Positions 24,663 through 37,114 of a stretch of DNA of 64,000 nt are shown in pieces; position 1 is the stretch's first letter, and each line of letters opens with the position of its first letter. The position numbers and the translations under genes are program-made. The stretch is from Desulfuromonas thiophila (GTDB lineage: Bacteria > Desulfobacterota > Desulfuromonadia > Desulfuromonadales > Desulfuromonadaceae), in the NCBI RefSeq assembly GCF_900101955.1, contig NZ_FNAQ01000007.1, positions 18,391 through 82,390 of the forward strand, in the 5' to 3' direction. The notes below the pieces were generated by a model. The model was not told the DNA's origin. It made no database searches and worked only from the letters and a program-made list of their open reading frames with translations.

Positions 24663-26123
24663 ATGACTGCCGAACAGCTGGAAACCTTTCTCAAGCGTCT
24701 GCCGCAGGTGCGTGCCCTGGTGGTGGGCGACCTGATGCTTGACGAATACCTGTGGGGCCGTGCCGGCCGCATCTCACCTGAGGCACCGGTGCCGGTGGTC
24801 GAGGTGCTGCGCGACGATCTGCGCCTCGGTGGTGCCGGCAACGTGGTCAACAATCTGCGTGTGCTGGGTTGCCCGGTGGCGGTCTGCTCGGTGGTGGGCG
24901 ACGACGAGGATGGCCGTTTTCTCTGTGAGCGGCTGCGCCGCGCCCAGGTTGAAACCGGCGGGCTGTTGTTCGACTCTGGCCGCCGTACCAGTCGCAAGAC
25001 CCGCATTCTGGCCGGTCATCAGCAGATGCTGCGCATCGATCGTGAGAGCCGCCAGCCGTTGGACGAGGCCACCGAGCTGGCTCTGTTGCGGGAGATCGGG
25101 GCCCGCCTGCCCGATTGCGATGTGCTGTTTCTGTCCGATTACGGCAAGGGGGTGCTGACCGACAGTCTGCTGGCCGCTGTCATCGCCCTGGCGCGCCAAG
25201 CCGGCCGGCCGGTGGTGGTCGATCCCAAGGGTGACGATTACCGCAAGTACCGGGGTGCCACCCTGCTTACGCCCAATCGCAGCGAGGCGGCCCAGGCTGC
25301 CGCTATGGCCATTGCTGACGAGGCCAGCCTGGCCCTGGTCGGCGCGCGGTTGCTGGCCGAGGCTGATCTCGCCGCCTTGGTGATTACCCGCAGCGAGGAA
25401 GGCATGAGCCTGTTCCGGCCCGACCAGCCACCGCTGCACCTGCCTACCCGTGCCCGCGAGGTGTTCGATGTTTCCGGCGCCGGCGATACGGTGCTGGCGC
25501 TGATTGGCGCGGGCCTGGCTGCTGGTCTGGCGCTGGAACAGGCGGCCGGCGTCGCCAACCTGGCCGCCGGCGTGGTGGTCGGCAAGGTCGGCACCTCCAC
25601 CGTCAGCCGGCAGGAGATTCTTGAAGCCGCTGGCCTGACTGATGCCGACAGCAAGATTCAGGATGCCGCCGCCCTGCAGATCGTGCTGCGCCGGCTGCAG
25701 CAACTGGGTCGCAAGGTGGTGTTCACCAATGGCTGTTTCGATCTGCTGCACGCCGGTCATGTCAGCTATCTGCAACAGGCCCGCGAGCTTGGCCAGGTGC
25801 TGGTGCTGGGACTCAACAGCGATGCCTCGGTGCGGCGCCTCAAGGGGCCGAGCCGGCCGCTGGTGGCCGAGCAGGATCGGGCGACGGTGCTGGCGGCGTT
25901 GGCCTGTATCGACTATGTGGTGCTGTTCGATGAGGATACGCCCCTGCGTCTGATCGAAACTCTGCGGCCGGACATTCTGGTCAAGGGTGGTGACTATCAA
26001 CCGGAAACCGTTGTTGGTCGTGCCCAGGTGGAAAGCTGGGGCGGCCGGGTGGCGATTCTACCCTTTGTCGATGGTCGTTCGACCAGCGGTATTGTCGCCA
26101 AGGTTCTATGTCAGCACGCCTGA
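24663..26123 (+). CDS. hldE: Bifunctional heptose-7-P kinase / heptose-1-P adenylyltransferase
   Basis: Makes ADP-heptose: the N-terminal domain phosphorylates heptose-7-P at C1, and the C-terminal domain adds AMP. The 486 residues show a PfkB/ribokinase domain (VVGDLMLDEYLWGRAGRISP; LGGAGNVVNNLRVLG; anion hole DVSGAGDTVLALIGAGLA near 280) and a nucleotidyltransferase domain (VVFTNGCFDLLHAGHVSYL near 355; GRSTSGIV at the end). The ATG at 24,663 matches the E. coli HldE start. It supplies waaC/waaF with gmhA; the separate phosphatase GmhB is not in the window. manC follows 36 bp later, probably co-transcribed. Confidence 0.95.
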   Translation: MTAEQLETFLKRLPQVRALVVGDLMLDEYLWGRAGRISPEAPVPVVEVLRDDLRLGGAGNVVNNLRVLGCPVAVCSVVGDDEDGRFLCERLRRAQVETGGLLFDSGRRTSRKTRILAGHQQMLRIDRESRQPLDEATELALLREIGARLPDCDVLFLSDYGKGVLTDSLLAAVIALARQAGRPVVVDPKGDDYRKYRGATLLTPNRSEAAQAAAMAIADEASLALVGARLLAEADLAALVITRSEEGMSLFRPDQPPLHLPTRAREVFDVSGAGDTVLALIGAGLAAGLALEQAAGVANLAAGVVVGKVGTSTVSRQEILEAAGLTDADSKIQDAAALQIVLRRLQQLGRKVVFTNGCFDLLHAGHVSYLQQARELGQVLVLGLNSDASVRRLKGPSRPLVAEQDRATVLAALACIDYVVLFDEDTPLRLIETLRPDILVKGGDYQPETVVGRAQVESWGGRVAILPFVDGRSTSGIVAKVLCQHA

Positions 26124-26159
26124 AGTCCAGGCTTTACGTGCGATGAAGGGAGAATAGCG

Positions 26160-27632
26160 ATGTTGATTCCCGTGATCCTTTCCGGTGGTATCGGTGCCCG
26201 GCTTTGGCCCGTTTCACGCCAGAGCCAGCCCAAGCCCTTTATGCAGCTGGCCGACGGCGAAAGCCTGATACAGAAAACCTTCACCCGCCTCGAAGCCCTC
26301 GGTGACCTGGCCGAGATCCTGGTGGTGACCAACCGCGACCACTACTTCCAGACCCTCGACGCCTATCAGGTGCTGCCGCTGTCGCAGCGCTGTGGCCTGC
26401 GTTTTGTGCTTGAACCCTGCGGCCGCAACACGGCCCCGGCCATTGCCCTGGCCGCCCTGCAGGTTGCCGAGCTGTATGGTGACAGCGCTCAGCTGCTGGT
26501 GCTGCCGGCAGATCATCTCATCGCCCGCACTGCCGATTTCGCTGCCGCCGTTGCCCTGGCGCGCCAGCTGGCCGCGCGTGACTATCTGGTGACCTTCGGC
26601 CTCAAACCCCAGCGGCCCGATACCGGTTTCGGCTACATTGAGGCGGGCGAGCCCTTCTGTGACTGTGCCGCCCCTGCCGGGCTGGAGGCCGCCGCCGTAA
26701 GCCGTTTCGCTGAAAAACCCAGCCAGCACAGGGCCGAGGAGTACCTTGCCAGCGGCCGTCATTTATGGAACGCTGGCATCTTCTGCTTCAGTGCCGGCGC
26801 CTTGCTGGCCGGCCTGCAACGTTATACGCCGGATCTGTTTGACGCCGTCAGCCTTTGCTGGCAGCAGACCCGTCGTGATATCGAACCGCTGCAGCTGCCG
26901 GCGCCCCTGTTCAGCGAGGTGCCTGATATCTCCATCGACTACGCCTTGCTGGAGCGGGCCGACAACGTCGCCGTGATCCGCTGTGATCTTGGCTGGGACG
27001 ATGTTGGCAGTTGGGATGCGCTGGCAGCGCAACTGCCCGCCGATGCGCAGGGCAACCGGCGCGAGGGTGCGGGCGAGGTGCTGCTGCACGCTAGCCGCAA
27101 TTGCTATGTGCGCAGCGAGGAGCGCCTGGTCACGGCTGTCGGGGTGGAAAATCTCATTATCATCGACACCGCTGACGCCCTGCTGGTGCTTGATCGGCGT
27201 CACTGCCAGGACGTCAAGGTCCTGGTCGATCAGCTCAAACGCCAGGGTCATCCCTGCTACCACAACCATCGCACCGTTCACCGGCCCTGGGGTACCTATA
27301 CGGTGCTGGAGCAGGGCGAGCGCTTCAAGATCAAACGCATCGTTGTCAAGCCGGCTGCCAGCCTGTCGCTGCAGATGCACTACCACCGCTGCGAGCACTG
27401 GGTGGTGGTCAGCGGCACGGCCCGCATCATCAATGGCGACAAGGAAATGCTGCTCTGTACCAATGAATCGACCTATATCCCCGCCGGTCATCGTCACCGG
27501 CTGGAAAACCCCGGCCGGGTGCCGCTGGTGATGATTGAGGTGCAAAGCGGCGAATATCTTGAAGAAGACGATATCGTGCGCTTCGACGATGTTTATCAAC
27601 GTGTCGGAAATACTATTTATGAATCTTGTTAG
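26160..27632 (+). CDS. manC: Mannose-1-phosphate guanylyltransferase / mannose-6-phosphate isomerase
   Basis: Bifunctional type II enzyme (AlgA/WbpW/ManC family) giving GDP-D-mannose, the precursor for the O-chain. Residues 1-290 hold the pyrophosphorylase domain (LSGGIGARLWPVSRQSQPKP; LEPCGRNTAPAIALAAL; FVEKP-type FAEKPS). The C-terminal cupin (about 350-480) has RPWGTYTVLEQG, LQMHYHRCEHWVVVSGTA and YIPAGHRHRLENPG, with the metal-binding His/Glu set. Length 490 is normal. It ends 14 bp inside wzm, so the O-antigen genes are coupled to it. Codon use is still GC-rich, unlike the next genes. Confidence 0.94.
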   Translation: MLIPVILSGGIGARLWPVSRQSQPKPFMQLADGESLIQKTFTRLEALGDLAEILVVTNRDHYFQTLDAYQVLPLSQRCGLRFVLEPCGRNTAPAIALAALQVAELYGDSAQLLVLPADHLIARTADFAAAVALARQLAARDYLVTFGLKPQRPDTGFGYIEAGEPFCDCAAPAGLEAAAVSRFAEKPSQHRAEEYLASGRHLWNAGIFCFSAGALLAGLQRYTPDLFDAVSLCWQQTRRDIEPLQLPAPLFSEVPDISIDYALLERADNVAVIRCDLGWDDVGSWDALAAQLPADAQGNRREGAGEVLLHASRNCYVRSEERLVTAVGVENLIIIDTADALLVLDRRHCQDVKVLVDQLKRQGHPCYHNHRTVHRPWGTYTVLEQGERFKIKRIVVKPAASLSLQMHYHRCEHWVVVSGTARIINGDKEMLLCTNESTYIPAGHRHRLENPGRVPLVMIEVQSGEYLEEDDIVRFDDVYQRVGNTIYESC

Positions 27633-28410
27633 AGCTCTTTGGCAGTATCGGCAGTTTGTTTTCGGTAGTGTCAAGCGCGAGTTTCAGCTCAAATATCGTA
27701 ATTCAATGCTTGGTGCGGCCTGGACCCTGTTGCAGCCCCTGGCCATGATTTTAGTCTATGCGCTGATATTTTCGCGGGTAATGCAGGCGCGCCTGCCCGG
27801 TGTTGACGGCCCCTTTGCTTATAGTATCTACTTGTGTGCAGGAATCCTGGCCTGGGGAATGTTTGCTGAAATTCTTGGTCGGGCGCAGAATATTTTTCTT
27901 GAGCAGGCCGGATTGATCAAAAAAGTCAATTTTCCACGCATGACTCTGCCTTTGATTGTTATTTTTTCGGCATTAGTTAATTTTTTGATTGTTTTTGGGC
28001 TTTTTCTGGTTTTTCTGTTGGTGGTTGGACAGTTCCCCGGCTGGGTGATTCTGTCCTTGTTCCCGGTGTTGTTCATCCAGATTCTTGTGGCTATCGGACT
28101 GGGCATGATCGCCGGGGTTCTTAATGTTTTTTTTCGTGATGTCGGACAATTGATCGTTATTGTGTTGCAGTTCTGGTTTTGGCTGACACCGATCGTTTAT
28201 CCCGCAAGTATTTTACCGGCTTCGCTTCGTTCTTTGCTGGCATACAATCCTATGGCAGGGCTGATCGCTGCCTGGCAGGGTGTTCTTGTAACAGCCGTAT
28301 CGCCACAGTGGTTTTCTTTGCTGTATCCGGCGCTGCTGGGGCTGGTGCTTTGTGCCTTTGGTTTTCATCTGTTCCGGCGCCGATCCGCTGAAATGGTGGA
28401 TGAATTGTAA
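27619..28410 (+). CDS. wzm: O-antigen ABC transporter permease Wzm
   Basis: Membrane subunit of the ABC-2 type exporter that moves the finished lipid-linked O-polysaccharide to the periplasm. The 263 residues show six hydrophobic segments and the family motifs KREFQLKYRNSMLGAAWTLL near the N-terminus and QFWFWLTPIVYP in the last third. The start ATG at 27,619 overlaps the end of manC. The DNA is visibly richer in A/T (runs of T in Phe/Leu codons) than manC, marking the start of an AT-richer block. It is coupled to wzt by a TAATG overlap. Confidence 0.93.
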   Translation: MNLVRALWQYRQFVFGSVKREFQLKYRNSMLGAAWTLLQPLAMILVYALIFSRVMQARLPGVDGPFAYSIYLCAGILAWGMFAEILGRAQNIFLEQAGLIKKVNFPRMTLPLIVIFSALVNFLIVFGLFLVFLLVVGQFPGWVILSLFPVLFIQILVAIGLGMIAGVLNVFFRDVGQLIVIVLQFWFWLTPIVYPASILPASLRSLLAYNPMAGLIAAWQGVLVTAVSPQWFSLLYPALLGLVLCAFGFHLFRRRSAEMVDEL

Positions 28411-29627
28411 TGGCGGCCATTCGCGTTGAGAATGTTTCGAAAGCTTACCGCTGCTATGCTGGACGCTGGTCTCGCCTGCTGGAATGGACACTTCCCGTCC
28501 TTGGCGCGCGTCACCAACAGGTTTGGGTGGTGCGGGATGTTAGTTTTTCGGTTTGGCCGGGAGAGGCCGTAGGAATTGTCGGCATGAACGGTGCCGGTAA
28601 AAGTACGTTGCTCAAGATGATAGCCGGCACCACGGTGCCCACGCATGGACAGATTTTCCTTCGTGGCCGAGTTGCTGCTCTGCTTGAATTGGGACTTGGT
28701 TTTCATCCCGATTTCACCGGGCGCCAGAATCTTTATATGGCTGGGCAGCTGATGGGACTTTCCAGTGATTTTATTGATGCCCAGATGCCTGAAATTGAAG
28801 CGTTTGCCGAAGTCGGTGATTATCTGGACAAGCCGGTAAGAGTCTATTCGAGCGGCATGCAGATGCGCCTGGCTTTCAGTATTGCAACAGCTCAGCGCCC
28901 GGATATCCTGATAGTTGATGAAGCTCTTTCCGTAGGGGATAGTTATTTTCAACATAAAAGTTTCGACCGGATTCGGCAATTTCGCCAGCAAGGAACAACT
29001 CTTTTGCTGGTTTCACATGATAAAAGCGCTATCCAGTCGATCTGCGACAGGGCGATTTTGCTCCATGAAGGCAGATTGGCCCTCGAAGGAGAACCCGATG
29101 CCGTGCTGGATTACTACAACGCCTTGCTGGCGCAACGGGGAGACTATGAACTCTGGCAGCAACGACAGGAGGGGGTAACCCGAACGTTCTCCGGTACCGG
29201 GGAGGCGTGCCTACTGCATGTAGGTTTGCTTGACGAGAACAACCGTCCCCTTGATGTCGTCGCGGTCGGCCAGAGGGTCTGTCTGCGGATTGTTTTTAGA
29301 GCGCAGGAAGCACTTCCCGAGGTTGTTCTCGGTTATCAGATCAGGGATCGTCTTGGTCAGGCAGTTTTTGGCACCAATACGGCTTATCTCAATCAGCCGT
29401 TGTACCATCTCGCGAAGGATGAAACGGTTGAGTACCGGTTTTATTTTGAGGCGATGCTGGGAGAGGGTTCCTACACGCTTTCCGTGGCGTTACATACCAG
29501 CGAAAGCCATGTCATGCATAATTATGCCTGGCATGATATGGCGTTGATGTTTTCGGTGGTCAACTCAAACCAGAAACGTTTTGTCGGTGTGGCCTGGCTG
29601 CCGCCGACCATGGAGTGTTTGCGGTAA
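28410..29627 (+). CDS. wzt: O-antigen ABC transporter ATP-binding protein Wzt with C-terminal glycan-binding domain
   Basis: ATPase partner of Wzm. Residues 1-240 form the nucleotide-binding domain with Walker A GMNGAGKSTL, signature YSSGMQMRLAF, Walker B ILIVDEALSVGD and an H-loop LLVSHDK. Residues about 265-400 form a beta-rich Wzt C-terminal domain (TFSGTGEACLLHVGLLDENN ... YTLSVALHTS ... HDMALMFSV). In E. coli O8/O9a that domain binds the modified non-reducing end of the O-chain and so couples capping to export. Start and stop both form TAATG overlaps with neighbours, implying tight co-translation with the next gene, a methyltransferase. Confidence 0.93.
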   Translation: MAAIRVENVSKAYRCYAGRWSRLLEWTLPVLGARHQQVWVVRDVSFSVWPGEAVGIVGMNGAGKSTLLKMIAGTTVPTHGQIFLRGRVAALLELGLGFHPDFTGRQNLYMAGQLMGLSSDFIDAQMPEIEAFAEVGDYLDKPVRVYSSGMQMRLAFSIATAQRPDILIVDEALSVGDSYFQHKSFDRIRQFRQQGTTLLLVSHDKSAIQSICDRAILLHEGRLALEGEPDAVLDYYNALLAQRGDYELWQQRQEGVTRTFSGTGEACLLHVGLLDENNRPLDVVAVGQRVCLRIVFRAQEALPEVVLGYQIRDRLGQAVFGTNTAYLNQPLYHLAKDETVEYRFYFEAMLGEGSYTLSVALHTSESHVMHNYAWHDMALMFSVVNSNQKRFVGVAWLPPTMECLR

Positions 29628-30889
29628 TGGCGGTGGATTTTTACCGGGTATTTGAAGATCGCTACCGGGGTTCCCGGCTGCTTATAAAAGAGCGGCAAAA
29701 AATCTATCTTGAATTTGTCGCGCCTCTGAGTCGTTGGCAACGTCCCCTGCGTTTGGTGGATCTGGGTTGCGGTCGCGGAGAATGGCTGGAATTGCTGCGG
29801 GAGCAGGGTTTCGAAGCATTGGGGATTGACAGTGATGATCAGATGCTGGCGGCCTGCCGTGAGCGGGGACTGACGGTTGCGACAGAGGATGTTTTGGACT
29901 GGCTGGTTCGGCAGAGCGAAAACAGCTGTGACCTAATCAGCGCATTTCATCTGGTGGAGCATCTTGCCGTGGAGCGGGTAGATGAACTCGTCTGCCAGAG
30001 CCTGCGTGTACTGCGTCCCGGGGGGCTTTTGTTGCTGGAAACACCAAATCCTGAAAACCTGTTGGTTTCAACCCACCTGTTTTATCTCGATCCGACACAT
30101 CAGCGGCCATTTTCCCCTCACTTGCTGGCTTTTTTGCCGGAGTTTCATGGATTCGTGCGTACGCGTATTCTGCGACTGCATGGCCAGGAAGCCGATGCTG
30201 GTGCCGTCGTTCGGCTGCAGGATGTTTTGGAAGGAGCCAGTCAGGATTACGCTGTGATAGCTCAGAAAGCTGCCGCGACAGGAGTCCTAGAAGCGTTCGA
30301 TGGGCCTTTTGCCATGGTGGATGGAATTGATACCACCACGCTGGCACAGCGGTATGACCAACAGCATTTCGCCGGTCTTCAGCAGGTGGACGAAGGGATA
30401 CGGCAAATGCTTGAGCGTGAAGCTCTGTTGCGGCAACGGTTGCAGGCGGTGGAGCAGCAACAGCATTCCTTGCGACTGCAACTGGACCGGCTCTCTGCCC
30501 GTCGCAACTGGGGCATTTCTATCCGGTTGCGCGGATTGGCGGGCCATTTACGCCACCGAGCAGGTGCCGGGCTTTGGTTTTTTTTGCGGCGGAGCGAACG
30601 GGTTCCCTTCGTCGCTGTCTGGTTCTGGCGAGTAATGGGTCTTAGCCCTCCATTGTTGGCTCATTTGCGCTGTTTTGTTGCCTGCCGAGAACGGAATCGA
30701 GAGGTTTCTGTTGCTGCAGGCACCGCGCCCAAGTCAGAGAGGGGTGTTGAAAAAGAACCATTGCTCGATGAGCGACCGTTTCAGCAAGCCGAGGAGGCCA
30801 TGCCAGCATCATTGTGCTTTCATGATGGTATGAGACAGGCTTATGCCCGGCGGCGCTCAGCCAAGGGAGCCGATGCGTGCGAATCCTGA
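29627..30889 (+). CDS. SAM-dependent methyltransferase with coiled coil (candidate O-chain terminator)
   Basis: A 420-residue protein. Residues 1-200 form a class I methyltransferase: DFYRVFEDRYRGSRLLIKER opening, motif I LRLVDLGCGRGEWLELL, acidic end of strand 2 (LGIDSDDQM), and ISAFHLVEHL. A helical stretch follows (about 265-305: LEREALLRQRLQAVEQQQHS) that should form a coiled coil, then a basic and hydrophobic part and a low-complexity tail. The layout recalls E. coli WbdD, whose methyltransferase caps the O-chain and whose coiled coil sets its length; here no kinase domain is seen. A similar gene accompanies the Pseudomonas A-band locus. Its place right after wzt supports a capping role. 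Confidence 0.78.
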   Translation: MAVDFYRVFEDRYRGSRLLIKERQKIYLEFVAPLSRWQRPLRLVDLGCGRGEWLELLREQGFEALGIDSDDQMLAACRERGLTVATEDVLDWLVRQSENSCDLISAFHLVEHLAVERVDELVCQSLRVLRPGGLLLLETPNPENLLVSTHLFYLDPTHQRPFSPHLLAFLPEFHGFVRTRILRLHGQEADAGAVVRLQDVLEGASQDYAVIAQKAAATGVLEAFDGPFAMVDGIDTTTLAQRYDQQHFAGLQQVDEGIRQMLEREALLRQRLQAVEQQQHSLRLQLDRLSARRNWGISIRLRGLAGHLRHRAGAGLWFFLRRSERVPFVAVWFWRVMGLSPPLLAHLRCFVACRERNREVSVAAGTAPKSERGVEKEPLLDERPFQQAEEAMPASLCFHDGMRQAYARRRSAKGADACES

Positions 30890-33800
30890 TAGATTTGCAG
30901 GCCGCTCAATCCCAGAGTCGTTTTCGGGGGATCGGTCGCTATAGTCTGGCTTTTGTCCGGGCGCTACTGCAGCAAAGAACCCAGCATGAAATCGTTATAG
31001 CCTTAAGCGGTCTTTTCCCCGAGACCCTTGATGCGATTCGTCTCTCTTTCGCTGATGTGCTTGCGCCCGAGCGATTACGGGTCTGGTATGCTCCCGGTCC
31101 GGTGCGAGAAGCGCAGTCCGTTAATGCCTGGCGTCGTGCTGTGGCGGAATTGACTCGTGAAGCTTTTTTGGCGGAGTTGCAGCCGGATGTTGTCCATGTT
31201 TGCAGTCTGTTTGAAGGCTTCTATGACGATCTGGTCAGCAGCGTTGGCTGCTGGGATCGTCAAACCCCGGTATCCATTTCCCTTTATGATCTGATTCCAC
31301 TGGCAGAGGCGGAGCTTTATCTCAAGCCAGACCCGGCCTATGCTGCGCATTATCAGCGAAAACTGATGTTTGCCCGGCGCGCTTCCTTGTGCCTGGCAAT
31401 TTCTGAACATACCGCGATGCAAGGACGGGAGCTGCTTGGCCTGGATGCCGAGCGGATTGTTAATGTCTCCGCTGCCGCCGACCGCATTTTCCGGCCCGTT
31501 TGTTTGTCTGATGCTGAAAAACAGGGATTATGCCGGAAGTTTGGCCTCGATCGTTCATTTGTTCTGTATACCGGCGGCGGGGATGAACGTAAAAATCTCA
31601 CCCGCCTGCTGCAGTCTTTTGCCCTGTTGCCTCAAGCGATTCGGGATCGGTATCAGTTGCTTTTAGCAGGAAAGGCCCTCGAGGATCGCATTGAGAGGCT
31701 AACCGAGATCGGGCGCGACAATGGTCTTTTGTCTGATCAGCTGCGCTTTGCCGGTTATGTGGATGAAAAGGAGTTGGTAGGACTCTACAACCTCTGTGAT
31801 CTGTTTGTGTTCCCCTCTTTGCATGAAGGATTTGGGCTGCCGGTTCTCGAGGCGATGGCTTGTGGTGCGCCCGTGATAGCGGCCCAGACAACCAGCCTGC
31901 CAGAAGTACTCGACAATCCAGCAGCCCTGTTTGATCCGTCTTGTGTTTTCAGTATGCGGGATAAGCTGTGTCAGGGTTTGACGGATACAGTGTTTCGTGA
32001 ACAACTCAGAAAGGCAGGATTACAGCGGGCGCGGCAGTTTTCCTGGCAGCGTACAGCGGAAAAAAGCCTTGCGGCCTGGGAAACACTGGTCGAACGCGGC
32101 AGGCACAAGGGTCTTGCTTTGGGTGCGACATCACAGCCCAGACCACGCTTGGCCTTTGTTTCTCCCCTGCCGCCGCAACAGACCGGCATAGCCGATTACA
32201 GCGCCCGGCTATTGAAGGGGTTGTCACGATACTATGCCATTGAGCTGGTGGTGGCGCAAAAGGATGTCGACCTTCGGGCGATCGGCTGTGATCTGCCGGT
32301 GCGAGACGTTGATTGGTTGCTGGAACATGCCGCAGAGATAGATCGAATCGTCTATCAGTTGGGAAACTCTCCGTATCACAGGTATCAACTGCCCCTGTTG
32401 CAACAGTTGCCGGGAGTGGTGGTGCTGCACGATGTGTTTCTCAGTGCCCTGATGGCCTGGCGTGAAATTGAGGGACAAGAGAGTAACGCCTGGGTCGAAG
32501 CGCTTTACCGTTCGCATGGCTACATAGCCGTACAGCGGCGTTTTCGTGATGCCGAAGGGGCTCGACAGACCTATCCGGCTGGTTTTTCAGCGATTGAGCA
32601 AGCCCAGGGGCTGATTGTTCATTCCCGGCATGCGCAGGATCTGGTTCAGCGCTGGTATGGGGCGCAATGGGGACGTCGTTGTTTGCAGGTTCCCCTTGTC
32701 TGTGAGCGGCCGGCCGCCATAGAGGAGGAGCGTGCCTCTGCCAAGAAAAGGCTGGGATGCCGGGCAACGGACTTTCTGGTCTGCAGTTTCGGGTTTGTTG
32801 CGGCGACCAAACAATGTGACCGGCTTGTGCGCTGTTGGTTAGGCAGCGCCTTGGCTCGCGACCGACGTTGTCATCTTGTTTTCGTTGGTCAGGTTGATCA
32901 GGTCTCATATGGCGGTATTTTGCGGCAGCTGATTTCGGCTGCCGGCATGGATGAACATATTCATGTGACCGGTTATGTCGCCACGGAATCTTATCGGGAC
33001 TATCTTGCCGCTGCTGATCTGGCGGTTCAACTGCGGACGGATTCGCGAGGTGAGACTTCGGCTTCCCTGCTGGATTGTCTGGCGGCGTCCGTTGCCGTGA
33101 TTGCCAACGCTCATGGTTCCATGGCGGAAATGGATGCGCAAGGACTCTGGTTGCTGGCTGATGAGTTTACCGACCAGCAGTTGGTCGAGGCGTTGGAAAC
33201 CCTTTGGCGTGACCCTGACAGGCGTCATGAGCTAGCCCGACGTGGCCAGTCAGGCATTGTTGCCCGACACCAGCCTGAACAATGTGCCTGTCACTATGTT
33301 GAAGCAATCGAATGGTTTTATTCCCGGCCGTTGCGACCACGGCACGGCTTGCCTGCCGCCATTGCTGCACTGGAGGGGCCTGAGCCGGAAGTGGCTGAAA
33401 TTCTGACGCTTGCTGCTGCACTTGAGCAGACTTTTATTCCATGTTTGCCCGATTCCTGTCTGTTTCTTGATGTGACTGCTACCTGTAAACAGGATCGCCG
33501 GACCGGCATTGAGCGGGTCGTTCGTTCTTTGTTGCTGGTTTTGCTGCAATCACCTCCGCCCGGCTGGCGTGTCGAACCGGTGCGGTTGCTGTGCTGTGAA
33601 GGCACTTGGCAGTACTGTGCCGCTCGTCGCTACAGCTTGGAATTGCTGGGCTGCCCGACGACGGCTCTGCCCGATGGGCCTGTTATGCCCGGTCCCGATG
33701 ATCTTGTCATGACCCTTGACCTGTCGGGCGACGCTCTGGTGCAGGCGGTGCAGTCAGGTTATTATCGCCAGCTCCGTGCGCAGGGAACGCGACTCTATGC

Positions 33801-34673
33801 CCTGGTTTTCGATTTGCTGCCGGTGCGCAGTCCCCAATGGTTCCCACCGCAGAGTGCGCAGTTGCACCAGTCTTGGCTTGAAGCGATAAGCACCTTTGAT
33901 GGCGCACTGTGTATTTCCGCAACGGTGGCTGAGGACTTGCGGAACTGGCATGCCGCTGAAAAAAAGACCATCGACCTTGACCAGCCTTACCGCATCGACT
34001 GGTTTCATCTCGGGGCAGATCTTGACGCAGGCGTCTCTGGTGAGGGTTGTGCGGTGCAGGTCAGCAGGCTGCGGCAGCGTCTGGCCCGCTGCCCCAGTTT
34101 TCTGATGGTTGGAACGGTTGAGCCCCGCAAGGCCTATTTGCAGGCCGTGTCGGCTTTTACCTGTTTGTGGCAGCAAGGGGTCGATGTCAATCTGGTAATT
34201 GTTGGTCGGGAAGGCTGGCGCGATCTGCCCGAAGCCTTGCGGCGCGACATCCCGGCGACTGTTCAGTGTCTACGTCAGCATCCCGAAGCAGAACGCCGGC
34301 TGTTCTGGTTTGATGATGCCAGTGATGAAACGCTTGAGTGGCTTTATCAGGCGGCGGACTGTCTGCTGGCTGCGTCCTACGATGAAGGCTTTGGTTTGCC
34401 CTTGGTAGAAGCGGCATTGCGTGGTTTGCCGGTGCTGGCTCGCGATATTCCTGTCTTTCGTGAGGTTGCCGGTGATTGGGCTTGCTATTTCACTGCCCAT
34501 GACGGGTGTGCGTTGGCCGGAGTGATCCAGGATTGGCTGGCATCGCAAGACCCGGGGCCGCAGTCTGAGAGCAGGCGGGTCGCGATTCAGACCTGGCAGC
34601 AGAGTGCGGGGAATCTCCTGACGTTTTGTGGCATTTTGCGTTCGGAACCTTGCGCACAGAGGGAGCAGGCAGA

Positions 34674-34677
<4 letters not shown>
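30877..34677 (+). CDS. Giant multidomain GT4 glycosyltransferase (three GT-B domains), rhamnan/mannan polymerase candidate
   Basis: A 1,266-residue cytoplasmic protein with three GT-B modules. Module 1 (about 1-405) starts MRILIDLQAAQS and has GGGDERKNLTRLLQSF and the E-x7-E motif HEGFGLPVLEA. Module 2 (about 420-810) starts RLAFVSPLPPQQTGIADYS, has FGFVAATKQCDR, and a variant donor motif SRGETSASLLDC. Module 3 (about 850-1,250) starts FLDVTATCKQDRRTGIERVV and has VGTVEPRKAYLQAV and DEGFGLPLVEA. E. coli WbdA (two modules) polymerises O9a mannan in the same way; here the rmd/gmd genes point to D-rhamnose units. It overlaps its neighbours at both ends. Confidence 0.85.
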
Positions 34678-37113
<2,436 letters not shown>

Positions 37114-37114
<1 letters not shown>

